Shown here piece by piece: positions 1 to 12,368 of a stretch of DNA of 64,000 bases. How positions within the stretch are numbered: the stretch's first letter is position 1; every line of letters starts with the position of its first letter. The stretch spans positions 4,791,501-4,855,500 of the forward strand of contig JALMGJ010000019.1 in the NCBI GenBank assembly GCA_023362775.1, given 5' to 3'. The notes beneath the pieces were generated by a model. The model saw only the letters and a list, made by a program, of their open reading frames with translations, made no database searches and was not told the DNA's origin. The DNA is from Charina bottae. Lineage: Eukaryota > Chordata > Lepidosauria > Squamata > Charinaidae. The position numbers and the translations under genes were made by a program.

Positions 1-190
1 TATCTTTGTTACCATCTCGTGGCCATCCAAACCTTTTACCACTGGATCCAATAGCTTGAGTTATTGCCACATTATTGGTTGGAAAAGGAGAGGAATAGAA
101 GTGAGTAGAAATCTGTGAGTGTAGAAACTTGGAATTGCTCAATGCAAATAAGGAAAACCAGAACAATACCCTCACTTCTCTTTAAGTCTA

Positions 191-526
191 GTAAAGGTAA
201 AGGTTCCCCCCGCACAGTTGTGCAGTTGTGTCCGACTCTAGGGGCTGGTGCTCATCTCCGTTTGTTAGCCGAAGAGCCAGCGTTGTCCAAAGACGCTTCC
301 ATGGTCATGTGGCCAGCATGACACACACGGAACGCTGTTACCTACCCACCGAAGTGGTACCTATTCATCTACTTGCATTTGCATGCTTTCGAATTGCTAG
401 GTTGGCAAGAGCTGGAGCTAGTGCAGGAACTCACTCTGCACGCAGGACTAGGGATTCGAACCTCCGAACTTGCGATCTTCCGATCGACAAGCCTGGCGTC
501 TTACCCACTGAGCCACCACGCCCCTT
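191..526 (-). mobile_element. Sauria-type tRNA-derived SINE, full length
   Basis: Reading the minus strand, the element starts with a tRNA-like head (A-box region GTGGCTCAGTGGGTAAGACG, B box GGTTCGAATCCC), runs through a conserved body containing CATGCAAATGCAAGTAGATG, and ends in a short (ACCTTT)n tail. The target duplication tctttaagtcta lies at 179-190 and 527-538, so both ends are original. Mobilisation is by LINE machinery in trans; the CGACTCTAG / GGGGGAACC 3' end is typical of the squamate Sauria family. Apparent ORFs over it are incidental. Confidence 0.9.
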
Positions 527-1244
527 TCTTTAAGTCTACAAAGTGACAAAAACTAGTAAGATCTTGTTTACTACATTAGAGAGGGTTCCGTGAGAAGATA
601 TATATTTATTTATTATGAGCAGATTTCTTTAGGACTTAAGCCTTTGCAGATGGCAGAACCTAGGTAGCCTAGACTTGACTCAGAAATAAAATAGGGTAAG
701 TCTTGGTTAGTACTTGGATAGAACATCACCAGGGAATTCCAAGGCTGGGGAAAATAAAAATAACGTTGAACAAGGCACTTCTAAATGGTTTCCAAGACAA
801 ATGTATGGTTATATCCATGTAGTCAGCAGGAGTCAAGCTCAACTTGAGGACAACTTTAGTAGCTTCCACTAGGTTTAAAAGCCAGCTAAATTTATTTAGT
901 TGGTAGATGGATAGCTCCAGTATGAACATGCTGTGTGGAATGAAATGAAAGAGCAGCTGCAACTCATTGAGACCTCACATCTTTTAACTTTCTGTTTATA
1001 TTTGTACAAGAACCTGCTAGAGAGTTCACCTATGATAGAAGAAAGTTGGTGTTGTGATGCTGACATAGAACAAAAGGCTCTAGGCATAAGTCCCCCAAAT
1101 CATAATCTGATCTGTTTCATCTCCCAGCCTTTCTTACCTACAGTACCTCTCCTGTATTTTCTTGCTGCTTCTAGAAACCAGACACATGAGTGGCCATTTT
1201 AACATGTTCTATTTTAATTTTGCAGAGACAAAAATGACAAGCAA

Positions 1245-1250
1245 TTTATT
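1245..1250 (-). promoter_or_regulatory. Candidate polyadenylation signal AATAAA
   Basis: On the minus strand this reads CTGTAAATAAATTGC and is followed by a U-rich stretch (TTGTCATTTTTGTCTC), the arrangement expected of a poly(A) site. It is about 4.1 kb beyond the PCDH9 stop codon. Other AATAAA hexamers exist between, so the choice is speculative. Confidence 0.2.
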
Positions 1251-4200
1251 TACAGAAAACTGTACAAAAGCAAATAAAGTTATGCAAAATCTTTCATAAA
1301 TAGAGGTGGACTAGCATTGAATACATTTTTGCCATGTTTTTTTTTTTCCTTAGCATAGTTGCGTGCATAGTGACTCATAATAAACAATAATTTTGTTCTC
1401 TGCTTCACTATCAACATCCAAGTAGCAGAACAATAGTCAATGATTAATAATACAAACAGATCGTAACCACACTGAATGTAAGTGCTTCAAAAATCAGGAA
1501 AAGTAGGGCCTGAAAGGGTACCCCAGGTAGCTGGGAAAGGATGCCTTCTTCCAAGTACTAGGCTCTTCAAGGAACTGTCCAACGTTAATGTGGTTTCTTT
1601 CAGCACTTAAGGGAACACTGGAACTTTATCACCGACCGAACATCAGGAAACCTGTTCCACTCTTCAACTTTTCAAATGCCGTTCAAGTCTTGTTTGCGAT
1701 GGCTGTACTTAACAGGCTTTCATTTTCTCACCCTCATTTCCATTTCCCCACATCTTTGCTTTCCAACGTGACAACTTCCTAGGGTAGTCTTTCAGCCTAC
1801 ACCTTCAATCTCGTCATTTGAGTTCTTTCCCCACAGAAAAATAGCATCTACCTTGTTTTCTGAAACTCAGACAGTAGGCCAGCCAGAAATGAAACTGACC
1901 AAATATTAGCCTAGCTGGAGGTCGAAATGAGCATAAGAGTTTATATCGAAGTTAATATGACTGTTTTCTAATTCATATAAAGTTACATAAGTGGCATGTC
2001 AATCTATAAATGTGCAAAGTGTAAAATACAAGCACAGTTCATTTGAGTTCCTTGTGAAATTGAAATAAAACAGGTATATGGAATTAAAACAAAATGGCTG
2101 TTAAAACCTTTATATATTAAAAAAAAGCAACAAGAGAATGAAGAAAACTTCATCAATTTCTCTGCCAAAAGAGACTCATAATTTCTTGTTACTGAGATCA
2201 ATACTGTAGCTTTTTAACTTAACAAATAACCTGTTCCCAAAACATAGTCTTCCACTCCTTTTTTTAATGAATTATATTTAAGACTGGTCCATTATCTGAG
2301 TTTGGTAGAAGGTTTTTTTTTTTTAAATATATCATTTTACACTTCTCAGAAAATAAACATGGTTAAATATACAGGTTCAAAAAGGTGGGAACAGCCCAGT
2401 ACTTTTAGTGTCCAACCCAAGCACTGTTTTACCATGACAACAGTATAAAAGGCACAGTTGCATATTTTGCATTCGCTCTAAAACTTTCCATTTCCATTTC
2501 CATTTTTATTTATTTGTTTATTTAATATAAAAACACTCTATAGAAGGAGTGTTTCCCAATTCAACTAATTTCAAATGAAAAACACACACACAAAAAGTAT
2601 ATTTGTGGATCATGCTGGGTAGTAAGAAGCTGTTGATTATGTTTTGATGATTAGGGTTTTACTAGGATTACTGAACATACGTACAAGCACATGTATTTTT
2701 CTTTCTTTTTCCTTTTTTGACATCCTTTGGGCGCTACGACTAAATTAGGTAAATTTTTCAGTCATATATTTGCCTTTATGTAGCACACAAAATGGTGAAT
2801 AGATGCCAATCCATTTAATTTTGAAAGTCTTGTTTAACCTGTATTGGCTTTCTAGAAAAGAGGTTAAAAAGAACAATGGTTTGGATTATTATTATTTAGT
2901 GTCTCTAAGAGTATGCTCAGTGTATCATAATTCTAAACAAAGAAATTATTCAATTGATATTTTGTGTAGCTGATGGTGTTTTCTGTTGAAGACTGCAAAA
3001 AAATATGCATATTTAATGTAAATATATCGACAAGCATTTTACTTTTAACATACTTAAGAGTTATACAAATACAGTAAAGGATTTAGTCAGTCCTCTAATA
3101 AAGTCAAAATTTGAATTTCTGATTTTTTTAAAAAAATTGATGCATTAGAATGATCAATTGCTCCTAAACTTTCCTTTGACATTTTTCCATTTCTAAAATG
3201 TGCCAATGTTTAGCTGCTACACGCAAACTAATAACCAATCAAACTATTAAATGCAAAGATGTACACTAAAAAAGAGCACTTTGCTATTGAGAGTTTAAAA
3301 GACAAAAGTCATGAGGAATTTGTATCAGCTGATTGGCCCATATGTCAGACTGCCTAATAATATATTCTATGTCACTTTTAAAGCAAGAAACTATCCAAGC
3401 TACCTTGTCACTAAATCTATTAGAACCATCTAGTCATGCTTTAAAGTCAAGTTAAACAACCCAAGAGGGTGGTATCTCTGCATCCTTCCCAAGCTGTTCC
3501 CACTGCATTGACCGATTGTCAGTTTTATTTGAATGTCCATTCTTTATTACTATTTCATCATCAATACAGAACTAGCTCAGTTTTCCATACTCTGCAACTT
3601 CTTATTGCACAAAATATATCTGGTCCATTTTCCTATCCACTCTATATAGTGCAAACTATATGAATTGTCACAGCCCAGAGCTCTGCACCGTCATGATCTG
3701 GCTTGGATGCTTTATACTTAATTACAAGCAAAACTATTTTGCACAGAGCATGTTGGGAGTGACATCTGTCAAGACTATTGGTCACCTGGAGTCTCAACAG
3801 TGGTTGTGTATTGCACAAGACTCAGCTTAAATGCACTTGTGTTTTAAGAAAACCTGCATAATACCTTTGCCTACAGCAAATGATTAACCTGGAACACTGT
3901 GAGAACCCAAGATTTAGCATCCACTCTCAACCAAGATGCTGCCATATTTGACTTGAAGCATATTCTTCTCACTGCCTTCATTTCACTCTTCTTTCAGCTA
4001 TCCCCTCAACATGTTTTGAAGCTTGTCAGATGGATCTGAAATTTTCTAAGGAAAACGTATTCTGAAGCCAGAGGGTCATGTTAATATAGTTGGTGAATGT
4101 AATCACATTTTTATTCAGCAAGCTCATGTCATCAGTTCCTTTGGGCATCAAACTAAAATCCGTGTTGACAACAATCATCATGCTTAGTGTCAGGGTGTTC

Positions 4201-4359
4201 CTGGATCAGATTTTACATGACAAGACCAATGAGGAATTTCCTTGATCCATAGTGTGTTCTTTGGTCTTTAAATTGCTATGATCATCCAAGCTAAAAGGTG
4301 GTCTTGTAAAAATGACACCAGTTTCAGCAGTTTATTGGTATTGGTATGCCATGCCCCAT

Positions 4360-4443
4360 CATTCATTCATTCATTCATTCATTCATTCATTCATTCATTC
4401 ATTCATTCATTCATTCATTCGTATGTTTGTGTGTGTGTGTGTA
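4360..4443. repeat. (ATTC)n microsatellite followed by (TG)n
   Basis: About 15 uninterrupted ATTC units to 4420, then a short TG run to 4443. Located in the presumed 3' UTR or flank. Confidence 0.95.
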
Positions 4444-4950
4444 TAATTATATATGTATTCTAACATCATTATATATTTAAGTTAAAAGTGTTAGATAATG
4501 TGAGGAGGAGGAGGAGAAGAAGGGAAAAAGGAAGAAAGGCATGATAAAAAGAATGAATCTAGAGAGAGATAGACATGACATTTTTCTATGAATAAAACTA
4601 AACCTACAGGTCATGGTTTTAGGGAATGTGTGATATTTCGGACTATAATCTCAGGCTGAATAATTTTTTTCTCTCTTGTTTCCATACACAGGACTGTATT
4701 AAAGCTGTGATCCTTAAAAAGTGCTTCTTCTTCTTCTTCCTCTTTTTAAAAAGTTATTTTATACATTTCTTTTGTATAGTTTCTGAAGGTTTATCTCTGA
4801 TGGAAACCAGCAATAGTCAGATGGTATCTGGGGAATGCCAATGTATATATCTGCATGCATATCTAAGAACTTTCCCACTGACCTGTGATTGCAAACAAGC
4901 AGATGACCATCCAAGGAAAATCAGAGGGGCTCAAACAGTGCTTCAGCAGT

Positions 4951-5004
4951 CTGTGTGTGTGGTGTGTGTGTGTGTGTGTGTGTGCTGGGGTGGGGTGGGG
5001 TGGG
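4951..5004. repeat. (TG)n plus G-run tract
   Basis: TG dinucleotides to 4984 pass directly into four closely spaced G runs (4987-5004, pattern GGGGT repeated), which fit a G-quadruplex pattern on the plus strand. The presumed transcript is the minus strand, so its RNA would be C-rich here. Confidence 0.85.
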
Positions 5005-5341
5005 TAACCAGAGTTTCTATCTAATCTTTTCTTTTTCAATTTCAGGTTTGTTACCTAGCAAGGAATTTATAACTGTAACTTTAGGAAAATAAAAAACCGG
5101 TGAGCACGGTGTTAGACATGCAGGAACAACAATGGTTTCTACATTGTACAAGATAGTCAGGCAGACAGGATATGTAAATGCCTGGCAGGGAGGCAGAAGT
5201 GGCAAGCCAGGCCTTGGTCTCTTTGGTAGCCCCCTGGGGTTCGACAGACTCCATTCTTTCTTCGCAATTTCCAATTGTTTTGATTGATGGGCGTTTTGCC
5301 TTCTGCTCTGGGAGAGAACTGCATTGTTACTTCCTTATCAC

Positions 5342-5721
5342 CTAAAGATAAACTTCCCTTCTAGTTAAAGTATTGATAGGAGATGGCTTGTATTCCCCTG
5401 TCTGTGTGAGGGGAATATCCTCTGGGTTGGTTTCTTCGCTTTTGCTGAAGCTAGCTGCGCTGAAGGTCTCATAAGATGAGGTCAACTTTTTGTTAAGGAG
5501 GTTTCTGTTGCGATCGCCCATCAGGGAGGCCTCTCCGTTTGCCAGCTTCTCCTGACTGCCCCGTTCATCAACAGGCATGAAAGTGGAGAGTTTGGTCTGG
5601 CTCTTCGGCTTCCTTTCAGGTGAAGTGCGGACAGGCATCCAACAGGAGTCAGAGTGGCCATACTCATCACATTCTCGGGTGCACTTTCCCGTCAGAGCTA
5701 CATCTGGCAGAGGTCTTGAAT
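5342..5721 (-). CDS. PCDH9: Protocadherin-9, terminal coding exon (cytoplasmic C-terminus)
   Basis: Delta-1 protocadherins are single-pass cell-adhesion proteins; this exon encodes only the distal cytoplasmic tail, about 126 residues. Recognisable blocks in order: LPDVALTGKC, CTRECDEYGHSDSCWMPV, KLSTFMPVDERGSQEKLANG, LLNKKLTSSYETFSAASF, EDIPLTQTGEYKPSP, and the terminal TRREVYL before a TAG stop at 5344-5342. The paralogue PCDH7 ends differently (a KREIYL-type end) and the long PCDH11X tail also differs, so PCDH9 fits best. The exon begins at 5721 behind a good acceptor on the minus strand (TTGCTCTTTGTTTGCAG at 5722-5738); the first codon is split, giving a phase-1 intron. The apparent upstream ATG is intronic. 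The ectodomain, the membrane segment and the PP1-binding motif of the family lie in exons outside the window. No frameshift or stop is seen. Confidence 0.82.
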
Positions 5722-5738
5722 CTGCAAACAAAGAGCAA

Positions 5739-6268
5739 CAATGAATTTGAGATTTCAGTCCTTGATCCCTGGAGAAACTTGGATGGATGCATGTTCAGAA
5801 GCTGCTTTTGCACTAGAAAGAAGATCTAGGAAAGCCTCCCCCTGAGAAAGCTTGCCAGTGCTATCGTAAAGTAATCTGGTTGTCTTCATAATGCCTCACA
5901 CTTTTCACAACTTCAGTTGCTTAAAAACCCATTTGGGGCAAAATCTAAAGGAGGCTCTTTTAAAACGTTCGGCATATGTCTGCCAAAGGCATTTGCTTCT
6001 TTCAAAAAACTGGCACATGTTTTTTTTCCCCTAAGGAGGAATGATCACTTCAAATTTTAATGGGTGGCTACTTAAAAAAAAATCAACTAATTAGCAAATT
6101 AGAATGTGGGTTTGCCAGACTGGATTCTGGATATAGATGAGAACTAATGAAGCAAGATACAGAGAGGGCTAAGCATGAAGCTCACGAAATGGGAGTGGGA
6201 TAAACCACCTTCATGACTTCTTCTCTAACTCAAAGTTCAAGGCCAGACTTTATGTCCTTGAAACCCAC
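5739..6268. other. Unique-looking intronic sequence
   Basis: No coding exon, RNA gene or transposon recognised. It adjoins the protocadherin splice acceptor, so a branch point and tract for that exon lie at its left edge. Confidence 0.5.
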
Positions 6269-6359
6269 CCTTCCTTCCTTCCTTCCTTCCTTCCTTCCTT
6301 CCTTCCTTCCTTCCTTCCTTCCTTCCTTCCTTCCTTCCTTCCTTCCTTCCTTCCTTCCT
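6269..6359. repeat. (TTCC)n / (GGAA)n microsatellite
   Basis: About 22 uninterrupted TTCC units. It lies directly beside the target duplication of the next SINE. Confidence 0.97.
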
Positions 6360-6376
6360 GATGTCTATGGGTCATA

Positions 6377-6710
6377 GGTAAAGGTAAAGTTTCCCCCCGC
6401 ACATTTGTGCAGTCCTGTCTGACTCTAGGAGCCGGTGCTCATCTCCGTTTGTTAGCCGAAGTCCCAGCGTTGTCCCAAGACACTTCCGCGGTCATGTGGC
6501 TGGCATGACACGTGCGGAATGCTGTTACCTTCCCACCGAAGTGGTACCTATTCATCTACTTGCATTTGCATGCTTTCGAATTGCTAGGTTGGCAAGAGCT
6601 GGAGCTAGTGCACGACCTCACTCCGCATGCAGGGCTAGGGATTCGAACCTCTGAACTTGCAATTTTCCGATCGACAAGCCTGGCGTCTTACCCGCTGAGC
6701 CACCACGCCC
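6377..6710 (-). mobile_element. Sauria-type tRNA-derived SINE, full length
   Basis: Same family and orientation as the copy at 191-526. Target duplication tctatgggtcata at 6364-6376 and 6711-6723. The B box has decayed slightly; the (ACCTTT)n tail sits at the left end. Confidence 0.9.
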
Positions 6711-6723
6711 TCTATGGGTCATA

Positions 6724-9440
6724 CCTTCAGATAAAATTCAACAGAACCTAAATCCTAAATTAACTAGACAAAGATCACAATGAAAAACCTTCACTTGATT
6801 AATTTTGTGTCACACCTCTTTTTTCCTTGCAAAAATTGATATTGTACTGTAAACATTTTTTTTAATATCTCCTCCTCCTTTAGGCTTAGTTTACATTGGG
6901 GATTCACTCCTGGGCAACAAATTAATCACTCAGCCTTAGCTGAAGTTACGATGTATCCATTACCCAGAAGAAGCTAACCCAAAATATAAACTTAGTTGAA
7001 GAAAAGGTTGGGAGGCCAAATGATATCTCTGGGTGAGGTTGATTGTCCAGGTATACAATCAGTTTGGCCCAGCCCTAATCAGTGAAAACATTCATTTAAT
7101 TGTCTCTAAGGTTAGGGATGCAATGTCTCAACAAGGCTGGCAAGAAAATACATTAAAATGGACAATGATAAGAAATGATTAGGAGCACATAAACAACAGC
7201 TTTAAGAAATAACACTTTTCATTTCCAAAACAAAATCAAATCCAAAACACTAGGTGTTTATGTATTTGCAAGAAGGCTGGTGACTGGAAAGTGTTTAGTG
7301 TATGTTATGGTGTTTTGTGATTTCAACACCCTCCCCACCCCTTCGCCCTACTTTCTTCCCTATCCCTCTCTCTGAATTCACTGTAGTGTAGGCAGAAATG
7401 TTGTCATCTAAACTTACCTAAAGGTTTAAATGTATTTTATTAGTATTACAAATAGAATAAAGTTTAACTAATTAATAATTAAACAACTCTGATTGATTAT
7501 ATGCTGGTCTATGACCATACTAAAGATTTGATTTGATTGATTAAAATTGTATCTATGGTTCACAGATAAAACTCAAGATTAAAAAAAAAATCCTTATTGG
7601 ACTTTTATAGGCACATTTATCTTACATTGTACAGCTACTCTTTTTAGATTGTACTTTTTGTGGCCTGTATGGTATAAAAACAAATCTAGTAAAGGATTTA
7701 TATTTCTGTTATATTTCACCTTCAACTATATACAGTCTTAATATATTAAAATATTTAGGATTAATACATTCTTTTAAATTAAGGAAGGAAATTAACTGCA
7801 ACTGATTTAGAAATGGCTGCCTATCTTGTTTTTTTTTTCAGTTTCAAATGCATTTTAACTCAACTTCTTAAAAAGAATAATGCCATTCAGTTTTAATTAT
7901 ATTTCTTTGGTTAGGTTGGCAATTAAAGATATACGATTGTGTACTGTGAATCATCAATGCATTCTCTTTATGGGTCAGATATGAGTGGGGAAGTTTTCAT
8001 GCCAGTTTCCATTCTTCATCTTGGAAAGAGCTGAGCAGGGTCAATTATGAATTATTAGGAAACATCAGAACTGTAGGCTAGATGGGGAAGTTAAAAATAA
8101 CCACTTCCAATCAATCAATCAATCAATCAATCAGAAATCAGTTCCCTGTTTGGCCAAAAAAATATATATGGACATGTAGTCACCAGCAGTCAAGCCATTA
8201 TACTATAATGGCACTGCAGAGGTGGGGAGATTGAAAACTCAGACATGTCTAATGATAGGAAACAAACTGCTAAACATGCATCATCATTCACATCAGCAGA
8301 AACCTGAACAGCAGATTTCAACTTTCTTCTCACAACAATTCCATCATGGGACAAGTGATATCAGAAACTAAATCTAATTAGTATTTGACTTTCCTTTATA
8401 AACAAAACAAATCCAGCGTTAAAAATGTGCAAGATGGACACAGTTCTTGGCTTGTTTAAAATTTTCGCAGCAAAAATGACTGACATGCTTATAGAAGAAA
8501 GTTCACATTATTAGTTTAGGAAGCACTAAAAAATAGGAGTAGTCTTCTTGGAGAGTTCTATACCACTCTGAGCATGCAGGACACTTTTGCTCTGAAAAAT
8601 GAATAAACCAAGACTCCATGACACCTCATACATTTTTGAAGGTAAACACAACCCTCCTCTGAACTTAAACAAACCAGTGCATTTGTGTATCATTCTTTAA
8701 ATTATAAAATCCAAAGGAAAAAGTTACTGGAGCAGAAATCTGCCCTGGACAGCAAACAGTAAAACCGATGGATGCATCTGCAGTATCTAAAATGTTCATG
8801 GGCCTGGAGACAACTACATGAGTTACATATATAGTTGTCAATTCAGCAGTGTATGAAAGCACATTAGATTTGAAAGACTTATTTAAAAAGGAATGATTGC
8901 AGTGGTAATCAAGGAATTGATTTCCCAAAGCAGTTTTTTGAACAAATCTAAGAGAAAAGCTAAACTTAGAATAATATACGTTTATGCTCAAGAAAGGTCC
9001 CATTACAACAAAATAAACAAAAATAGAGCAACAGTTGTAATGGCCTCCTATCCAGCCACCGTACAGTATAGGTGGGGGTTGGCAACATAGGACCAAACCT
9101 GGACCATGGAGAACAGAAGTCACAACCCACCCATAAAATTGCCTTCTTAGCATAGAGCAAGTGGCAAATTTGGCAAGTGAATTTGTTGGCACAAGGAGGG
9201 GCTTCATCCTACTTTCTTTCATCTTCAGCATAATGTCCTGCCATTGTAAAATGCTTGGGAAAAATCCATCACTGCCTCTCTATTAGTTCCCTGCTTGATT
9301 TAAGTATATTTTTTCTATTTCTGGCATGGAGAAGGTACAAGGTGGTGATCAGTGAGTTTCTGGGCTCTCCTGCCTTTTCTGCTGTTTAAAATGTAGTTTA
9401 GCAGGCCCTATCAAACATCTAAATGGTGGAAAGAGAGAAA
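6724..9440. other. Intronic sequence with no recognised gene
   Basis: AT-rich, apparently single-copy. The only simple repeat of note is an (AATC)n run at 8109-8135. An open frame at 8665-9231 on the minus strand has no recognisable domain and biased composition and is not called as a gene. Confidence 0.5.
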
Positions 9441-9533
9441 GAGGGAGGGAGGGAGGGAGGGAGGGAGGGAGGGAGGGAGGAAGGAAGGAAGGAAGGAAGG
9501 AAGGAAGGAAGGAAGGAAGGAAAGAAGGAAGGA
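9441..9533. repeat. Compound (GGGA)n-(GGAA)n microsatellite
   Basis: Ten GGGA units pass at about 9480 into about thirteen GGAA units with one interruption. A second compound array with the same two motifs is at 44744-44910. Confidence 0.97.
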
Positions 9534-9639
9534 GAATCTGCCTGGGCAGAATGGGAAAAGGAAGAAACATCATGGAGTCAGTCCTGAACTTCAACCTCCT
9601 TTCAAGTCAGCTGAACAACAAGGAACTTCTATTATCCAA

Positions 9640-9936
9640 GGAAGGAAGGAAAGGTTCCCCTGTGCAAGCACTGAGTCATGTGACCCCTGGGGAGACGCCG
9701 CTTTTGCGACGTTTTCCTGTCAGACTATAGATCGGGGTGGTTTGCCATTGCCTTCCCCAGTCATAATTACCTTTCCACCAGCAATCTGGGTACTCATTTT
9801 ACCGACCTCAGAAGGATGGAAGGATGAGTCGACCTGAGCTGGCTACCTGAGAACCAGCTTCCGCTGGGATCAAACTCAGGTCGTGTGGAGAGTTTCGGTT
9901 GCAGTACTGCCACCTACCACTCTGTGCCACATGAGG
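9640..9936 (-). mobile_element. Second tRNA-derived SINE family, full length
   Basis: On the minus strand a tRNA-like head (GTGGCACAGAGTGGTAGG, B box like GAGTTTGATCCC) is followed by a body with GGTCGACTCATCCTTCCAT and GGGGAAGGCAATGGCAAACC, ending CAGGGGAACCTTTCC. The target duplication ctattatccaa is present at 9629-9639 and 9937-9947. It differs from the Sauria SINE in head and body but ends in a similar GGGGAACCTTT, suggesting the same LINE partner. The family name is not certain. Confidence 0.8.
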
Positions 9937-9950
9937 CTATTATCCAAAGA

Positions 9951-11154
9951 AACTGTAATAATAGTTCTGAGACACTTGAATGGGATCTTCAAACAAAAGT
10001 AGCGAAACAGCAGTTGCTATGATTGAATCAAGTCATCTACCCCACCCCCACCCCCAACCTCCTTTCTGCTTCTTCAGTCCCCTCTCTAATTCACCTATCA
10101 TTTTTACACAAAATAAGAAAATGCAGAGGCAAGACATGGAGAGGCTGTTCCCACAGGGTGGCTTGACTGAATTTATGGCTAAACAGTGTCTTATTCCAGT
10201 TCAAATAGTCATCTGGGTGTTGGACTCAGTCAAAAGTGACTTTAAGGAGTTTGAAAAAAAGCAACATTTTTGGGGAAAGAGACTCCAGGTCAGCAGAACT
10301 GTTAAGGTCGACAGCATGCTCAAGCTGAACATTCGTCCTCCCCTGCAAAGACGAACAGCTTCATCTCTGTTCTCTATAAAATCCCTTCAGCCACATAAAA
10401 AATTACCTCACCAAAATGCACTCCCTCCTTGCAAATAAAGGAGAGGTTGTGCTTCATATATCACCGAACAGTCTAAATTCTGGCTGTTGGGCCTCAAAAA
10501 AAAGCAATTGTAACTTCTTTGGGACAGCTCCTCCACTGTCAGTATCAGCAGGTAGATCTGTGCACAACTGAGTAGCTGTCAAGTTTGCCTGGAAGCAAAC
10601 GAATCCTACTGATTTTCAAGCAGCCTACTATTTCTTATACACTGCTTAAAATAAACCACCATCTTGCCAATTTCCAAATTTTCCCTATCCAAGCCTTTTT
10701 ATGACAGAAAGACAAGTACACTGCTTAGTTATGCCTCTTTTGAACAGCAGAGCCATTTAAACAATGTGTTTGCTGCCTTGAAAAGCAAGAACCTGGGAAT
10801 CTATCTGATAGGCAGAATGACTCCAAGCATGATGTAGTCAAAGAGTCAGCACTTTGGACACTCTGCACAAGGATGAGCAGGAATATATACTACAAAGGCT
10901 CAACAGGTTTAAACAAACCTTAACGGTAACTACTGCAACTGTAGAACCACTCACTGACTCACTACCTATCTCCACCTTCCTGTGGTAACTGAAGAGCAAG
11001 TTGGAGTCCACAGGCCTTGCCTCTTGGTTTATGAACCTCCTACCCTTCACACCAATGCTGAAAAGGGTCTTGTAAACTTTGACATCCCACTCTATGGAAG
11101 TCTAGTGCCCTGTTCAGCTGAGGCCCTTCTTACCTTGGCCAACCCCCAATCTGG
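9951..11154. other. Intronic sequence with no recognised gene
   Basis: Open frames at 9980-10438 and 10838-11164 show no recognisable domain. No repeat family was recognised. Confidence 0.45.
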
Positions 11155-11159
11155 ATATC

Positions 11160-11531
11160 TGTAATGACCCCAATTACAATGCCCTAATAAACACTCCTCG
11201 ATGCAGTTCATTGAAATGCAGATTAAGCTTTATTCAGGATACATGTAAATTGAAGCACTTCTAAAGATCTGAATGCAGATTCCCGCCAAACCTTGCCAAC
11301 TTAACTCTCCCCCTTGCGCGCCAATTTCTCAGGCGCAATGATGTCAATATACAAAACGTTCCCTCTCCATTCCCAGCCTCCAACTCCTGCAGGTGGTTGA
11401 CCTTGACGCTGCATTCTCTAGTCTCCAGAAGAAGTCATAACACTCCCTGCGTATTCCCCCCCCGCTTGCAGTTCACACACTAACTACCATGCTAAAAGTA
11501 ATGTCAGGATTCATGGCGATGAACCCTGACA
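11160..11531 (-). mobile_element. Solo LTR of an LTR retrotransposon or endogenous retrovirus
   Basis: The minus strand starts TGTCAGGGTTCATCG and ends GGGGTCATTACA, the TG...CA ends of an LTR. It is 372 bp and is flanked by a 5-bp duplication, atatc, at 11155-11159 and 11532-11536. AATAAAGCTT, a poly(A) signal, sits about 80 bases before its 3' end. No internal gag, pol or env sequence adjoins it, so it is most likely the product of LTR-LTR recombination. The short duplication does not separate Gypsy from retroviral origin. Confidence 0.8.
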
Positions 11532-12289
11532 ATATCCCTCTAGAAGCATCTAGAGCCACACCACTGAAGGCTACCTCTTCCCCTACGATCCCAGGGGATA
11601 TTCTTGGTACTTAGTTAACAGCTCCTTTAATGACAGAAATTTGCTATATTCTGCCAAACATCTGTATAATCCCAGGAGAACTATTTCCAGAGTATTTTCA
11701 CAATGGAATAATTATATAACCCAATCTACTCTTAAAAACTGTCCTCCCATGTCTACATTTGCGGTCAAGATTCTCATTCACATCTAAAACCTAGAAAAGT
11801 TCAAGGAAGAAATTTTATCCCCCAGAATTCACCACATTAACAGCTTAGCACATTTTCCTACATTGTCCCATTCTTTCAAAACAAAGGAAATATAAACCTA
11901 TCAGCTTATTTAATAAATCAGCAAGCTGTATGCTAAATATCTCTACTCAAAATTATTCCAGTGGATTGAAAGTGAAAACATCCTCCTTGAGGAATAGACA
12001 GGTTTCAGATGAGAATGATCAACCCTCAGACTTCCAGTGGGGACTTGGCGGACTGTTTTTTTCGGCTCAGGCAGCTTTTTCCTGAAGCCCAGGAGTGTTT
12101 TTCCGGAAAAAGGAAAACACCGGGAAATTACCCCATCTGTCCTCCGGATGGCTGCTTGCAGCCAGAAGATCGCAAACAGTGCTCACATTCGACTGGTAAT
12201 AGCTAGCCGAGAGGCAGGGATGTTACCATTTTCCAAGCCGCGCTGTACCCTTAAAAGGACACTAATACTGGCCACCCCATTTCTAAATC

Positions 12290-12368
12290 ACCCAATTTAT
12301 ATTTCTTATTTATTTACTTATTTATCAAATTTTTATCACCGCCCATCTCCCTCCTCAGGAGGGAGTAT
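12290..12368 (-). mobile_element. L2/L3-type LINE 3' tail nested in the L1-like element
   Basis: The minus strand carries the GGAGATGGGCGGTGATAAAA motif followed by ATAAATAAGTAAATAAG, the same 3' end as the LINE at 14658-16163. Directly to its right a short segment, GTGTACCCTAAGAGAGG, is repeated twice (12369-12413), perhaps from the insertion event. Confidence 0.7.

Larger units (their letters stand above)
539..5341 (-). other. Presumed PCDH9 3' UTR and downstream flank
   Basis: This 4.8-kb stretch follows the stop codon of the protocadherin exon in the direction of transcription (right to left). No coding exon or recognisable transposon is seen; it is AT-rich with an (ATTC)n tract, a TG tract and short homopolymers. 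Several AATAAA hexamers occur on the minus strand. The end of the 3' UTR cannot be placed by eye. Assignment as UTR is inferred only from position next to the stop codon. Confidence 0.45.

Noticed and set aside
8665..9231. 188-codon open frame on the minus strand
   Set aside because: No recognisable domain, no splice or promoter context, composition typical of random AT-rich DNA.
9980..10438. 152-codon open frame on the plus strand
   Set aside because: No recognisable motif; basic, Ser/Pro-rich chance frame without supporting context.
10838..11164. Short frames next to the solo LTR as retroviral gene remnants
   Set aside because: They lie outside the LTR and its target duplication and show no retroviral motif.
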